This document shows positions 52,555 through 61,045 of a stretch of 64,000 nt of DNA, piece by piece. The translations under genes were made by a program, and so were the position numbers. The DNA lies in the NCBI RefSeq assembly GCF_030142155.1, contig NZ_CP126247.1:1860001-1924000 (forward strand). The letters run 5' to 3'. Each line of letters opens with the position of its first letter. Positions within the stretch are counted from its first letter, which is position 1. A model generated the notes under the pieces. It searched no databases and was not told where the DNA came from. It was given only the letters and a program-made list of their open reading frames with translations. Source of the stretch: Arthrobacter sp. zg-Y820. GTDB taxonomy: Bacteria > Actinomycetota > Actinomycetes > Actinomycetales > Micrococcaceae.

Positions 52555-53301
52555 CTACTCACCTAAAGGTGTCCAGCCTGACGGTAAAGGCCCCCAAACG
52601 GTCCCTCGCTTGATGTCTGCTTGAGCTGACCAGCCCTGTGCAGATTGCCCCGTATGAAAAAGGCCTTTGGCTACTCGGAGGCCGACGTCGGGATGCTTCA
52701 TCCCGGGTGCTCCTCCCCGCCGCGTGGACGCCCGAACACTCCAACGTTTGTCAGCAAAACCACCTCCACGGAAGACTCGGTAGTCTCCATATCGTGCTGG
52801 GTCGAGCAGATCCCAGCACCATTCCCAAGCGTTCCCCAGCGTGTCATACAGGCCGAAAGTGTTGGGCTGCTTCAATCCGACAGCTTGAGGTTCATCCACT
52901 TGATCGTCGGCAGTCCATGCGATCCGCTCGAGGGACCCGTAATGCGGCCCCGTCGTACCGGCCCGGCAGGCATACTCCCATTCGGCTTCCGTCGGCAGCC
53001 GGTACCCGGAAGCTTCAGTCTGCCAAGTCACATTGCCCTCATCCATTGTGTAGACGGGCACGAGTCCATCGTAGATTGATGCCGTGTTGCAGAACCTGAC
53101 TGCATCCAGCCAGCTCAGATCCACCACGGGCGACATGGAGCTTGGTTTATCATCGCCCATCATCTGGGCGTATGTGGCCTCAGTAATGGGAACAACTCCG
53201 ATGGAGAACGGTTCGAGCTTCACGGACCAGTGACGTCGGCGTCGCGCGTCATGCAGATCCACCGCTCCTGCCGGCAGAGGGCGAACAGCGAGAGTAGCCA
53301 T
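52555..53301 (-). CDS. formylglycine-generating enzyme family (SUMF1/FGE-sulfatase) protein
   Basis: A 248-residue FGE-fold protein. The signature SGYRLPTEAEWEYACRAG is present, with GLYDTLGNAWEWCWD and a C-terminal HPDVGLRVAKG close to the family ending. The copper-binding cysteine pair of true formylglycine-generating enzymes is not evident, so it is more likely a non-sulfatase member (binding or EgtB-like). Intact length. Confidence 0.85.
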   Translation of the reverse strand: MATLAVRPLPAGAVDLHDARRRRHWSVKLEPFSIGVVPITEATYAQMMGDDKPSSMSPVVDLSWLDAVRFCNTASIYDGLVPVYTMDEGNVTWQTEASGYRLPTEAEWEYACRAGTTGPHYGSLERIAWTADDQVDEPQAVGLKQPNTFGLYDTLGNAWEWCWDLLDPARYGDYRVFRGGGFADKRWSVRASTRRGGAPGMKHPDVGLRVAKGLFHTGQSAQGWSAQADIKRGTVWGPLPSGWTPLGE

Positions 53302-53430
53302 TCCGCCATGCTCTCACCGAAGCAAGGACGAATGTCGTATGGCGGTAGCCGATCCCTCAACGGGCCGTGCACATAGGAGGTTACGGATTTCGAGCCGGAT
53401 CAACGTCACAACGTCTGGTTAGGATTAGGG

Positions 53431-54093
53431 GTGACCAGCCTAGCCACCTTGTGGCCACCCTTCGGATTAGTTCTCTCCACTCCACGTTTGGTTCTGCGAC
53501 CGATCCAAGATGCGGACTTGCCCGCTGCCGTGGAAGCCGCGGAGGCTGGCATACATCCCCCAGGGCAGATGCCTTTTTCCCATCCGTGGACGGAGGCACG
53601 CCCTGAAGATCTTTCCGCAAACACTGCACGACGGATTTGGCGGGCACGTGCAGAATCGACACCGGAGAAGTGGGCACTCCACTTCGGAGTCTGGAGAGGC
53701 AACGACTTTGTCGGGTGTCAGGACTTGAGTGCCGAAGGGTTTGGCACACTCAAGACGGTGTCAACGGGCTCCTGGCTCCGCCAAGATGCTCAGGGCCAAG
53801 GCCTCGGCAAGGAGATGCGAACAGCAGTCATCCTCTACGCATTTGATTGGTTAAAGGCGAACACCGCTGTCTCCGAGGCAGCAGTCTGGAACTCGGCTTC
53901 TCTAGGTGTGTCAAAATCTTTGGGTTACGAGCCCAATGGGATTTTCAGGGAATCGTGGAAACCTACGGAAGTAACAGAGGTTCAGTACCTGCGCCTTAGC
54001 TCGGAAAGGTTTATACGGCCCGCCTGGAACCTCGACGTGAGAGGACACGTACGTTCCGCAGACTATCTTGGGATTCTCCTTAGCGACGGCTAG
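53431..54093 (+). CDS. GNAT family N-acetyltransferase
   Basis: A 220-residue acetyltransferase of the RimJ/RimL type. TPRLVLRPIQDADLPAAVEAAEA starts the fold, WLRQDAQGQGLGKEMRTAVI is the acetyl-CoA loop, and NSASLGVSKSLGYEPNGIF the C-terminal end. GTG start with AGGGG upstream. The acceptor is unknown. Confidence 0.88.
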   Translation: MTSLATLWPPFGLVLSTPRLVLRPIQDADLPAAVEAAEAGIHPPGQMPFSHPWTEARPEDLSANTARRIWRARAESTPEKWALHFGVWRGNDFVGCQDLSAEGFGTLKTVSTGSWLRQDAQGQGLGKEMRTAVILYAFDWLKANTAVSEAAVWNSASLGVSKSLGYEPNGIFRESWKPTEVTEVQYLRLSSERFIRPAWNLDVRGHVRSADYLGILLSDG

Positions 54094-54146
54094 GTTCAGC
54101 CGCTGGTCTTTTTTGAGAAACCACCCACACTCACAAGGCGACCTCA

Positions 54147-54178
54147 AGTGCCCGTGAGCCTGTCGGCTTACGGGCACT
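54147..54178 (+). terminator. hairpin after the GNAT gene
   Basis: A 14-bp stem with one G-T pair (AGTGCCCGTGAGCC/GGCTTACGGGCACT, 4-base TGTC loop) lies about 55 bp after the GNAT stop. No T-tract follows. The region on to 54386 contains no gene. Confidence 0.6.
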
Positions 54179-54386
54179 CGATTGTGCCGTCGAATATGCT
54201 GGCGTGATGGCACCCCGGCGGCTCGGCATAATCCTTCTATGCGTTGGTGCGGTCAATGAGTTCATTGGAACCATGTTGGTCATCCAAATCCCGGCCGAGC
54301 GAGTACACACGGCGGACCAGAGTTTTTCCGTTCGGCTTGGGATCCGTTGCTGTGGTAAGTGAATGACAACCACATAGGATTTATGA

Positions 54387-54680
54387 ATGGGCCGTAGACA
54401 GCAGTACAGCTTGGAAGCCATCCGAGACGAGATAATCGCCGCAGCAGAGGAGCTACGTGCTGCGGCCCGGACAGAGCAGGACAAGCAACGAATAGAAGTT
54501 GCCGACTGGCTCGACGAGCAATTCATCGATATCGCAGACCGAGGCATTTTGCTTGAGGCAACGCGAAAATGCTCTCACCTTGGACCATGGCGGGATGGGG
54601 TCGTTTCAAGATGTCGGCACCGCGGCATCGGCACACACGGTCAGTCGGCTGCGCCGCGCTCTGGTGCGTGGGCTCGATAG
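54387..54680 (+). CDS. small hypothetical protein, probably frameshifted
   Basis: The frame begins well (AGGA 7 bases upstream of ATG; MGRRQQYSLEAIRDEIIAAA is a convincing helical start rich in charged residues). After about codon 60 it becomes implausible, while another frame carries SFQDVGTAASAHTVS and ALVRGLDS, the repeat segment. I suspect an original protein with helical N-terminus and HTH-like C-terminus, broken by a frameshift or deletion. Confidence 0.45.
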   Translation: MGRRQQYSLEAIRDEIIAAAEELRAAARTEQDKQRIEVADWLDEQFIDIADRGILLEATRKCSHLGPWRDGVVSRCRHRGIGTHGQSAAPRSGAWAR

Positions 54681-54729
54681 TGAATTTGGCAACTCGTCAA
54701 CGTGCTCATCATGGGTCGGCAGCGTCCTG
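54601..54729 (+). repeat. diverged dispersed repeat, copy B
   Basis: Second copy of the 129-bp repeat at 47162-47290, gapless. Most differences leave the encoded helix pattern (QDVGT.ASA..VS.L..ALVRGLDS) unchanged, indicating that it was coding when duplicated. Confidence 0.6.
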
Positions 54730-54791
54730 ATGAGGGATCGCCTAGGCATGGCCGTGGTTGACTCCCTATCTGAGTTGCCTAGGCTGGCCAG

Positions 54792-55004
54792 ATGGAAACT
54801 GAAGCGGAACCGGGATACCTCGGAATGCCCAAAGGCTGGTTCTACCGCGCTCTAATAGGGGGAATGATTTTCGGCGCAATATTCGCAGGTGTTACTCAAC
54901 AATGGTGGATTATGACCATCACCGTTCTTATAGCTGTTGCTGTTGGCAGCGTCTGGTCCGTTCTGCGACGTCGGCGATGTGGCAACGTGGTAAAGGGTGA
55001 CTGA
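54792..55004 (+). CDS. small hypothetical membrane protein
   Basis: A 70-residue frame with MPKGWFYRALIGGMIFGAIF as a first helix, MTITVLIAVAVGSVWSVL as a second, and a basic RRRR end. Topology is plausible for a real small membrane protein. No family or ribosome site stands out. Confidence 0.5.
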   Translation: METEAEPGYLGMPKGWFYRALIGGMIFGAIFAGVTQQWWIMTITVLIAVAVGSVWSVLRRRRCGNVVKGD

Positions 55005-55167
55005 CATCCGCACAGTAAGTTCACCAATCGTTCTGCGACATACCAACTATTTCCTACCTTACAAATGGTCGCATCCACGGCCAAAGACTGCCCACCGCAG
55101 GCATTCCGAGCGCCCGGTGATGGACCGGCTTACGGACGCTTGCGCGAATGGCATTAGCATCACACTC

Positions 55168-55362
55168 ATGAGATCCATACGTCCTTGACCTGTTCCTTTT
55201 GCTCGCCTCGCGGTTATCGTCACGAGCCTGATGTTGTTGATCGCCGTCTTCAACGTTTTTGCCAACACAGACAGAGTCGCCACATGGCTTCCCCTCTTTG
55301 TCATGATGCCGTGGCTGCTCTACATGGGTATATGGAGTTTGCGGAACCAGAATCGAACGTAG
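55168..55362 (+). pseudogene. small membrane protein remnant with early stop
   Basis: The frame MRSIRP, then TGA, then PFARLAVIVTSLMLLIAVF and WLPLFVMMPWLLYMGIW, ends RNQNRT. The two hydrophobic helices continue in the frame of the ATG across the stop. Either it is broken, or translation starts at the internal ATG (55231). No family recognised. Confidence 0.4.
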
Positions 55363-55519
55363 CCGGATTAGAGTTGCGTTCGTCCCTTCAGCCCGCCCGC
55401 AGGCCGATCCCTCAGTGATCGTCCAGAAGCGATTAGTTTCGAGTATTGCGGAAATCTGCAAGGACCCAATGTAGTGTGCGGAAAACAACGTCAGCTGCAG
55501 GCCTCGTCGCGAGGAAATC

Positions 55520-55750
55520 CTGATCAAGCGGGGGAATCGTCGTTTCGTCTTACTACTTGCTGCCATTGCGGCGGTGGTTGCAGGCGTTGTGGCAATATTC
55601 TCGCGGCCGGGCACCTGTACTGATTTTGTTGCTGTGGCGGGTGAATGCAGTCTTGGGCCGTCGCTGTCCACCATCATTGTGGCGGTACTCCTCTGGAGCC
55701 TAGCGGTATCGCTTTTCTACGTATGGTGGAGCGACGATCGGCGAGCGTGA
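55520..55750 (+). CDS. small two-helix membrane protein without a standard start
   Basis: A 76-codon frame with helices RRFVLLLAAIAAVVAGVVAI and STIIVAVLLWSLAVSLFYVW joined by a Cys-containing loop (GTCTDFVAVAGECS). No ATG, GTG or TTG precedes the first helix in frame; CTG after GAGGA is the only candidate. It is probably a 5'-truncated gene. Confidence 0.4.
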   Translation: MIKRGNRRFVLLLAAIAAVVAGVVAIFSRPGTCTDFVAVAGECSLGPSLSTIIVAVLLWSLAVSLFYVWWSDDRRA

Positions 55751-56113
55751 AGGCGAGCTCAGGATCCCGTCGCTAGTGTCTTTTGCCTTCGTCTGGCCCC
55801 AATGGCGTCCGCTCTTGTTTGCCCCGTCCATCCCTCATAACTTAGGCGCAGGATGGGCGGGAGAAAAACGCATACGCCGACAAGGATTCCACACCAAGCT
55901 TGGAACCTATTTCCATAACGGGACGAGGATGACGGGCTCAAGTTCTGACCTGCCGCTGGGGCTCACGCATACCAGGAGTCTAATCACCACGTTGATTTTT
56001 GATAGACCTGTCCGCAAGCCGACCCGCTTACGGGCAGGACCGGGGCCGTGACCAGTAGGATCAAGCGGTAAATATGGCCGAGAAAAGTTAAGGAGCCGTG
56101 AAAGGTTTGGGTC
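55751..56113. other. intergenic region, no gene seen
   Basis: About 360 bp with no convincing gene in either strand. Presumably contains the promoter of the DUF6176 gene. Nothing else recognised. Confidence 0.5.
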
Positions 56114-56506
56114 ATGCGTGTTGAGCTAACTAGATTCCGTGTTCAGGCTGGGAAACAGGATGAGGTAGCTGAGTGGATGGAGTTCTTGCGGTCGCATATG
56201 GAGGCTGTGCAGGAGACCCTCGAGCCAGAGCAAATGTACGTGGAAACGATCTTCTCGGAGACTCTCGACGGCATCGACTATCTCTATTGGTACAGCGTGC
56301 GGGGCGAGGGCGGTACTGACCTTTATGAGTCTTCGCACTGGCTTGATGCCAAACACATCGAGTTCTGGAAGTCCTGCATTGATCCTGCTTTTACTCCTGT
56401 CGACCTCACTGCGCAGGTGACGATGATGCCCGCCCGTGTCATCGACTCCATGCATCCGCTGCCGCAGAAGCAATCTCCTGGGCCCTTACCAAAGCGGAAA
56501 CAATGA
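56114..56506 (+). CDS. DUF6176 family protein
   Basis: A 130-residue protein with a ferredoxin-like pattern: MRVELTRFRVQAGKQDEVAEW, a helix, YVETIFSETLDGIDYLYWYS, and SHWLDAKHIEFWKSCI. This matches the DUF6176 family of small dimeric alpha/beta-barrel proteins of unknown role. The C-terminal 25 residues are Pro-rich and probably disordered. Intact. Confidence 0.75.
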   Translation: MRVELTRFRVQAGKQDEVAEWMEFLRSHMEAVQETLEPEQMYVETIFSETLDGIDYLYWYSVRGEGGTDLYESSHWLDAKHIEFWKSCIDPAFTPVDLTAQVTMMPARVIDSMHPLPQKQSPGPLPKRKQ

Positions 56507-56607
56507 GCGTATGAGCCGGTCACAGGCCTGCGTCTCGCTGGAGGATGCGCTTACGAGATCAGCCGGCCATGAAATGCCGTGAAACCATCCCGTCTATTGT
56601 TGCGACC

Positions 56608-56641
56608 AAGACCGCTGAAGCTATGGCTTCAGCGGTCTTTT
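56608..56641 (+). terminator. rho-independent terminator
   Basis: A 14-bp stem (AAGACCGCTGAAGC/GCTTCAGCGGTCTT, TATG loop) followed by a run of T on the plus strand and preceded by A on the other. It can serve both the DUF6176 gene and the leftward sortase gene. This is the only classic T-tract terminator seen in the window. Confidence 0.9.
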
Positions 56642-56647
56642 GTGCGT

Positions 56648-57331
56648 TTAGGGGACTGTGGTTGGGGCGGCGGTAACGACGGTGTTGTGCGTGTATTCGA
56701 GGATGCTGCCGGTGTTGTCGATGGGTCCGCCGCACGTGATGAGGACGAGCTGAGGCGGGCCGGCGGGGGCAAAGAGTTCCTGGGGGAGTCCGGTCTTGGT
56801 GAGGGTTTCTGCGGTGTTCGCTTTGTATTCGTGCCGGGTACCCGTGGCGTCCGTGACGTAGACGGGTGTGCCTTTGGTGATCTTGGCGAGGGGTTCAAGG
56901 GCCCCGAGCCGTCTGCGAAGTTCACGTGTCCGGCTATGACCGTGGAGCCTTCGGTAGCTCCCAGGGAGGCAGCTCCTGTGTACCTGGTTGTCCTGTCCGA
57001 GGTTGGAAGGACGAGGGCACCGGAGGCGTCTATGTCGGATTCAGCGACGGGGGCGGTGATCCCCAGGAGGGATAGCGATGGTGGAGGGCGGCATTTCCGG
57101 GGGAGGTTCGGTGCCGGTGTAGGTGTTCGGGTCTGCTGCGGCGAAGGGCTTAGCGGCGGTGGGGGCCTGTTGGTAGGTCGGCGGCTCTCCGAGGCCCTGG
57201 CTACCGGCATAGATGGTCGCGGTGCCGCCGAGCAGGGCCAGGACAGCCAGGGCGGGACGTAGGTACTTAGCGGAGCGGCCGCGGCGGGTTGCCGGTTTCG
57301 TGGTGGCTGTTTCCTGTTCAGCAAGCGGCAT
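56648..57331 (-). pseudogene. class F sortase, two frameshifts
   Basis: Three frames carry one continuous sortase. The first has the N-terminal anchor helix (YLRPALAVLALLGGTATIY). Near 57070 it shifts to SLLGITAPVAESDIDASG and STVIAGHVNFADGS, which contains the catalytic His. Near 56905 it shifts again to KITKGTPVYVTDATG, then PQLVLITCGGPID with the nucleophile Cys and a plausible end before TAG 56648. All catalytic segments survive, so two one-base sequence errors are as likely as true decay. Confidence 0.75.
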
Positions 57332-57485
57332 ATCTGCGAGCGCACCTTTCGGTTATGGGAGAGCCGGGAATCAGGCTTCTTCCTGTCTGCGCGGGGCGGT
57401 CGGCAAATGGCAACTTTACAGTTGCCGCTTTCGGGGTGCTTAGAGGGTGAGAGGGCGCCGGAGAGGGTGCCTACATGAGGAACAG

Positions 57486-57848
57486 GTGACGTGGGTGCGT
57501 GAGCGGGATGTTGTGCGGGAGATCTTCCCGGACGGAATGGACACCTGGTGCGAGGACAAGATCCTGTTGGCCGTGGTGAGTAACGCTGACCGTTACGGCA
57601 TCGCTACAGGCAATGTCACGGCTAATGGGACTCCGGAGCCCTTGGGTATCGAGGAGTTGGCTAAGCAGGCGCAGGTGCCCCTGACAGCGGCGCGGGCTGC
57701 TGTGGCCAATCTGGAGGCTTCACGGGCGTTGACCCGCTTTGAGTCGAAAGGCTCTGACGTGTGGGTGTTGGCAGCTCCGGAAGATGACCTGGCTGTCCCT
57801 GGGCCGAGCCTTACCGAATGCCCCAAGATCAGCGAGGAAGGACAGTAA
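57486..57848 (+). CDS. hypothetical winged-helix-like protein
   Basis: A 120-residue protein. WCEDKILLAVVSNADRYGIAT and IEELAKQAQVPLTAARAAVANLEAS suggest a winged-helix DNA-binding fold. GTG start with AGGA 5 bases upstream. Its stop overlaps the next ATG (TAATG), so the pair is coupled. It may be a regulator of the membrane protein that follows; no family named. Confidence 0.6.
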   Translation: MTWVRERDVVREIFPDGMDTWCEDKILLAVVSNADRYGIATGNVTANGTPEPLGIEELAKQAQVPLTAARAAVANLEASRALTRFESKGSDVWVLAAPEDDLAVPGPSLTECPKISEEGQ

Positions 57849-58468
57849 TGGCAGAACAACAAAGCCGTATTGGTTCTACAGCCGAAGTCCGCGGCGAGGG
57901 GGAGTCGTGGGTGTTGGCTGACGGCACCCGGACAACCAGCGCGAAAGCAACGCTGGAGCTGCTGCGGAACTCCCGGCCGGCTGAGCAGTTCCCTGTCCTG
58001 GTCACCGTCACGGACGGTGATGAGACGTATGCTCTCAAACTCGGTGCTGACGGTACGGCAACGCTTGTTGAAGAGGGACAAGACGCTAAGACAGGGCAGC
58101 GGATCTGGACCGCAGTGCGCGAGCGTTGGTGGGCGATCCCGGCTGCCGCTACGTTGCTTCTTTCGTTGTTCCTCGTTCCCGCTCTCGCGGGTTCAGGGGA
58201 AAAGAGTGCTGCCCCTGAGAGTGAGAGCGGAGATTCTGCGGCGGCGGTTGCTGGTGATGTTCTTTGGACTATTCCCGACTCAGCCAAGCTCGTTGGAAGC
58301 ACCGCGGATCTGGTGGCTACCTATGACGATGGCAAACTCAGTCTCCGCGAGGGGCGATCAGGTACGGAACAGAAGTTCGGTCCTTTTGAGGTTCCCAGCC
58401 AGCCGACTCGGGTGCTTGGGCCGGATCTGATCGCGGCCCACACCTCGGGGGTGCGGATGGGGCGCTGA
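57848..58468 (+). CDS. hypothetical single-pass membrane protein, probably 3'-truncated
   Basis: A 206-residue frame. The N-terminal 95 residues are soluble (WVLADGTRTTSAKATLELL), a membrane helix follows (WWAIPAAATLLLSLFLVPAL), then a Ser/Glu-rich extracytoplasmic stretch and the start of a beta domain (LWTIPDSAKLVGSTADLVA). It ends abruptly at the junction with a convergent truncated thioesterase, suggesting its 3' end was deleted. Coupled to the upstream wHTH-like gene. Confidence 0.5.
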   Translation: MAEQQSRIGSTAEVRGEGESWVLADGTRTTSAKATLELLRNSRPAEQFPVLVTVTDGDETYALKLGADGTATLVEEGQDAKTGQRIWTAVRERWWAIPAAATLLLSLFLVPALAGSGEKSAAPESESGDSAAAVAGDVLWTIPDSAKLVGSTADLVATYDDGKLSLREGRSGTEQKFGPFEVPSQPTRVLGPDLIAAHTSGVRMGR

Positions 58469-58862
58469 TCCGGAGAGACGGTGACGAGCCAGTTTGAAGC
58501 GGTGGCGACCAGCGTGTCATCGGCGTACCGCCACATCTTAAAGTCAAAGCGCACCGAGGACGTGCCGATTTCGCCGACCCGGAGTTCAATCGTCATCTCC
58601 TCAAAGAGCCGGGCCGCGCTGAGGTAGTCGCACCGGGTTGCCCGCGAGACGGTCCACCAGCCAAACCGCTCCAGCAGCGTGTCCTGCCGCAGGCCGTTCA
58701 GGAACAGCCATTCCGTTTGCAGGCCTCCATCCGGGGAAACCATGCTGCGTAATAGAGGATGCCGGCGGGGTCAGTGTCCGCGTAGCTCAGCCGCTGCGTG
58801 TGCTGATGCAGCGGCGGACGCCGTTCGGTCACCGGTGCTGCGTTCAGGGGAACCGCTCCCAT
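58440..58862 (-). pseudogene. 4HBT-family thioesterase, frameshifted and 3'-truncated
   Basis: From ATG 58862 the frame reads HTQRLSYADTDPAGILYYAA and WFPRMEAC, the catalytic Asp region of 4-hydroxybenzoyl-CoA thioesterase-like hot-dog proteins. Near 58705 it shifts to TEWLFLNGLRQDTLLERFG, continuing with FEEMTIELRVGEIGTSSV and the last family strand before WAAI. Beyond about 58450 the frame runs into the neighbouring gene, so the 3' end is lost or fused. Confidence 0.65.
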
Positions 58863-59079
58863 GAAGTGTCCTCGTCGTTGTGGATAGGTCTGCGGAGGCG
58901 GGCAGCTCCTGATCGGTCCGGCCCCGTCCGATGGAGCACGGCTATGACGGCCGTTCGATGCACTGCAGCGCGCCGCTTACAAAGATAGCGCTTGCTTGGT
59001 TTTTGGTCTACGGTGACACCAGACGCAACGAAGCGCGAACCCGTTTGATCACGGGATCACCGGTAGAAGGGACAGCACG
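58863..59079. promoter_or_regulatory. presumed promoter region of the second ABC operon
   Basis: About 215 bp without a gene, upstream of the small leader frame and permease operon. A short inverted element CGCT...AGCG (around 58975-58991) is present; no convincing promoter hexamers or known riboswitch were recognised. Confidence 0.35.
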
Positions 59080-59196
59080 ATGACTGGCTACTCACCCGAA
59101 TCGGCGGACATCGCCGAGTCGTTGCGCCCCGAAAGATGTCGGAACGTCCATTTCACACCGCCGCGCAACAATCGCCGACCCGCAGGGCACCGATGA
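59080..59196 (+). CDS. small leader frame (38 aa) coupled to the permease gene
   Basis: MTGYSPESADIAESLRPE starts after a GAAGGGA site and ends in a TGA that overlaps the permease ATG (ATGA). The arrangement implies translational coupling. It may be a leader peptide or the stub of a lost gene. Composition is Arg/Pro-rich at the end and unlike a folded protein. Confidence 0.45.
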   Translation: MTGYSPESADIAESLRPERCRNVHFTPPRNNRRPAGHR

Positions 59197-60134
59197 TCAA
59201 GTTTCTAATTCGAAAATTCGCCATGGCATTGCCCCTCCTCATTGTTGTGCCGTTCCTGGTGTTCGCGATGATTGAGCTCGTCCCTGGGGATCCCGCCGCG
59301 ATCCTGGCGGGTGAGAACGCCGACCCAGTGCAGATCGAGGCCGTCCGCGAGAATCTGAACCTCGGTGCACCGCTAATTTTGCGCTATGGCGAATGGCTGT
59401 TGAATGCCGTCCAAGGCGATCTGGGGGTGTCCTTCACCTCTGGCACCGCCGTCATTGACCTGCTCGTCCGCAGTCTTGGCGCGACGCTTTCGCTGGTAGC
59501 GCTTGCGCTATTGATCGCTGTGGTCATCGGAGTTTCGCTCGCGGTCGCCGCCGCCGCACGCCCGCACGGCAAGCTGGATCGGATTGTCAGCGCGGCATCT
59601 GCCCTCGCAATCGCGATGCCGACCTTTTGGCTGGGTTTGCTTCTCGTCTCGCTCCTGGCTATCCAGTTTCCGCTCTTTCCGAGTTTTGGGTATGTGTCTC
59701 CTCAAGAAGGAATCGTTGCGTGGTTGGCGCACCTTTTCCTGCCGGCACTGGCCCTCAGCGTGCTCCCCGCCGCCGAAATTGTCATGCAGCTTCGATCTTC
59801 ACTTCTGAACGCCATGACGACCGATTACGTGCTTAACGCCCGGGCCAAGGGGCTGGCGCCCTCGAGCGTGTTGTTCAAGCACGGAATGAAGAATGCGCTC
59901 GTGCCTGTCGTCACTGTGTTCGGCTTCCGGGTCGCCGAAATTCTGGGTGGCACCGTCGCGATTGAATTTATTTTCAACATTTCGGGGCTCGGCCGCCTTG
60001 CGCTCGATGCCGTCCAATCCCGTGACATTCCAGTCATGCTTGGATTTGTCCTATTCACGACTCTCGTGGTCGTCGTCGTGAACTTACTTGTCGACCTTTC
60101 ATATGGATACTTGAGCCCGAAGGTGCGCGCATGA
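59193..60134 (+). CDS. ABC transporter permease, DppB/OppB type
   Basis: A 313-residue inner-membrane permease. VPFLVFAMIELVPGDPAAIL is the typical first helix and loop, and NARAKGLAPSSVLFKHGMKNALVP the EAA coupling segment. ATG overlaps the leader-frame stop. Start of a dpp-like operon with order permease, permease, ATPase, ATPase, binding protein. Codon use is somewhat lower in GC than the first dpp-like operon, suggesting separate origin. Confidence 0.92.
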   Translation: MIKFLIRKFAMALPLLIVVPFLVFAMIELVPGDPAAILAGENADPVQIEAVRENLNLGAPLILRYGEWLLNAVQGDLGVSFTSGTAVIDLLVRSLGATLSLVALALLIAVVIGVSLAVAAAARPHGKLDRIVSAASALAIAMPTFWLGLLLVSLLAIQFPLFPSFGYVSPQEGIVAWLAHLFLPALALSVLPAAEIVMQLRSSLLNAMTTDYVLNARAKGLAPSSVLFKHGMKNALVPVVTVFGFRVAEILGGTVAIEFIFNISGLGRLALDAVQSRDIPVMLGFVLFTTLVVVVVNLLVDLSYGYLSPKVRA

Positions 60135-61045
60135 CCGATCCAGTCCGAGTAATGCCGGTTTCCCCCAAGGAAACGGTCCAGGAGATCCGCCCCGCTCGAG
60201 CTAAATCGGGTGGAGTGCGCTGGCTCTGGAAAAAGCCAGCGACGCTGATGAGTGCGCTGTTTATCCTTCTGCTGATCTGCGTCGCCGCGCTGGCACCCGT
60301 CATCAGCCCGTACGAACCAGATGCACAGAACTTGGTGGACCGTCTCGCCCCACCGTCTCCCGAACACTGGCTTGGCACCGATGAGTATGGAAGAGACGCC
60401 CTTAGCAGGCTGATTTTTGGCGCACGGGTCTCCCTTGTGGCGGCGCTGCAAGCTGTGTCAATCACGCTAATCCTAGGGTTGCCGGCGGGAATCATCGCCG
60501 GATACGTGGGCGGCTGGTTCGACACGGTTATGAACCGGATCATGGATGTGCTCATGAGCGTCCCCTCGCTCGTACTCGCTCTGACCATTGTTGCGGTTCT
60601 GGGTCCGGGCATAACCGAGGCGATGCTCGCCGTCGGTATCGTGCTGACTCCCCGCACCTTTCGTGTTGCGCGCGCTAGCACGCTCGAGGTTCGAAATGAC
60701 ACCTACATTGAGGCAGCCCGGGCCGTCGGAGCATCAACGGGGCGGATCATAGTGCGCAACGTCCTCCCAAATGTGACACCGCCGATCATTCTGGTTTCGG
60801 CCGTCTCTCTAGGAACGGCGGTTTCTGCAGAGGCCAGTCTGAGTTTCCTTGGCCTGGGTGTGCGGCCACCGACGGCAAGCTGGGGCTCGATGCTCGACAA
60901 TGCGGCCTCGACGATGGGAATCGCTCCCTTGCACGTCTGGCCCCCGGGCATCGCCATCTTCCTTACGGTGCTGGCGTTCACCTACCTGGGCGAAGGAATG
61001 CGCGCGGCGCTCATCCGGACCCGTTCGAATGGAGTGGAATCATGA
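60131..61045 (+). CDS. ABC transporter permease, DppC/OppC type
   Basis: A 304-residue permease. A cytosolic N-terminus of about 35 residues precedes the first helix; HWLGTDEYGRDALSRLIFGA and IEAARAVGASTGRIIVRNVLPN are the DppC signature and coupling motif. Overlaps both neighbours by 4 bp. Partner of the upstream DppB-type permease. Confidence 0.93.
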   Translation: MTDPVRVMPVSPKETVQEIRPARAKSGGVRWLWKKPATLMSALFILLLICVAALAPVISPYEPDAQNLVDRLAPPSPEHWLGTDEYGRDALSRLIFGARVSLVAALQAVSITLILGLPAGIIAGYVGGWFDTVMNRIMDVLMSVPSLVLALTIVAVLGPGITEAMLAVGIVLTPRTFRVARASTLEVRNDTYIEAARAVGASTGRIIVRNVLPNVTPPIILVSAVSLGTAVSAEASLSFLGLGVRPPTASWGSMLDNAASTMGIAPLHVWPPGIAIFLTVLAFTYLGEGMRAALIRTRSNGVES

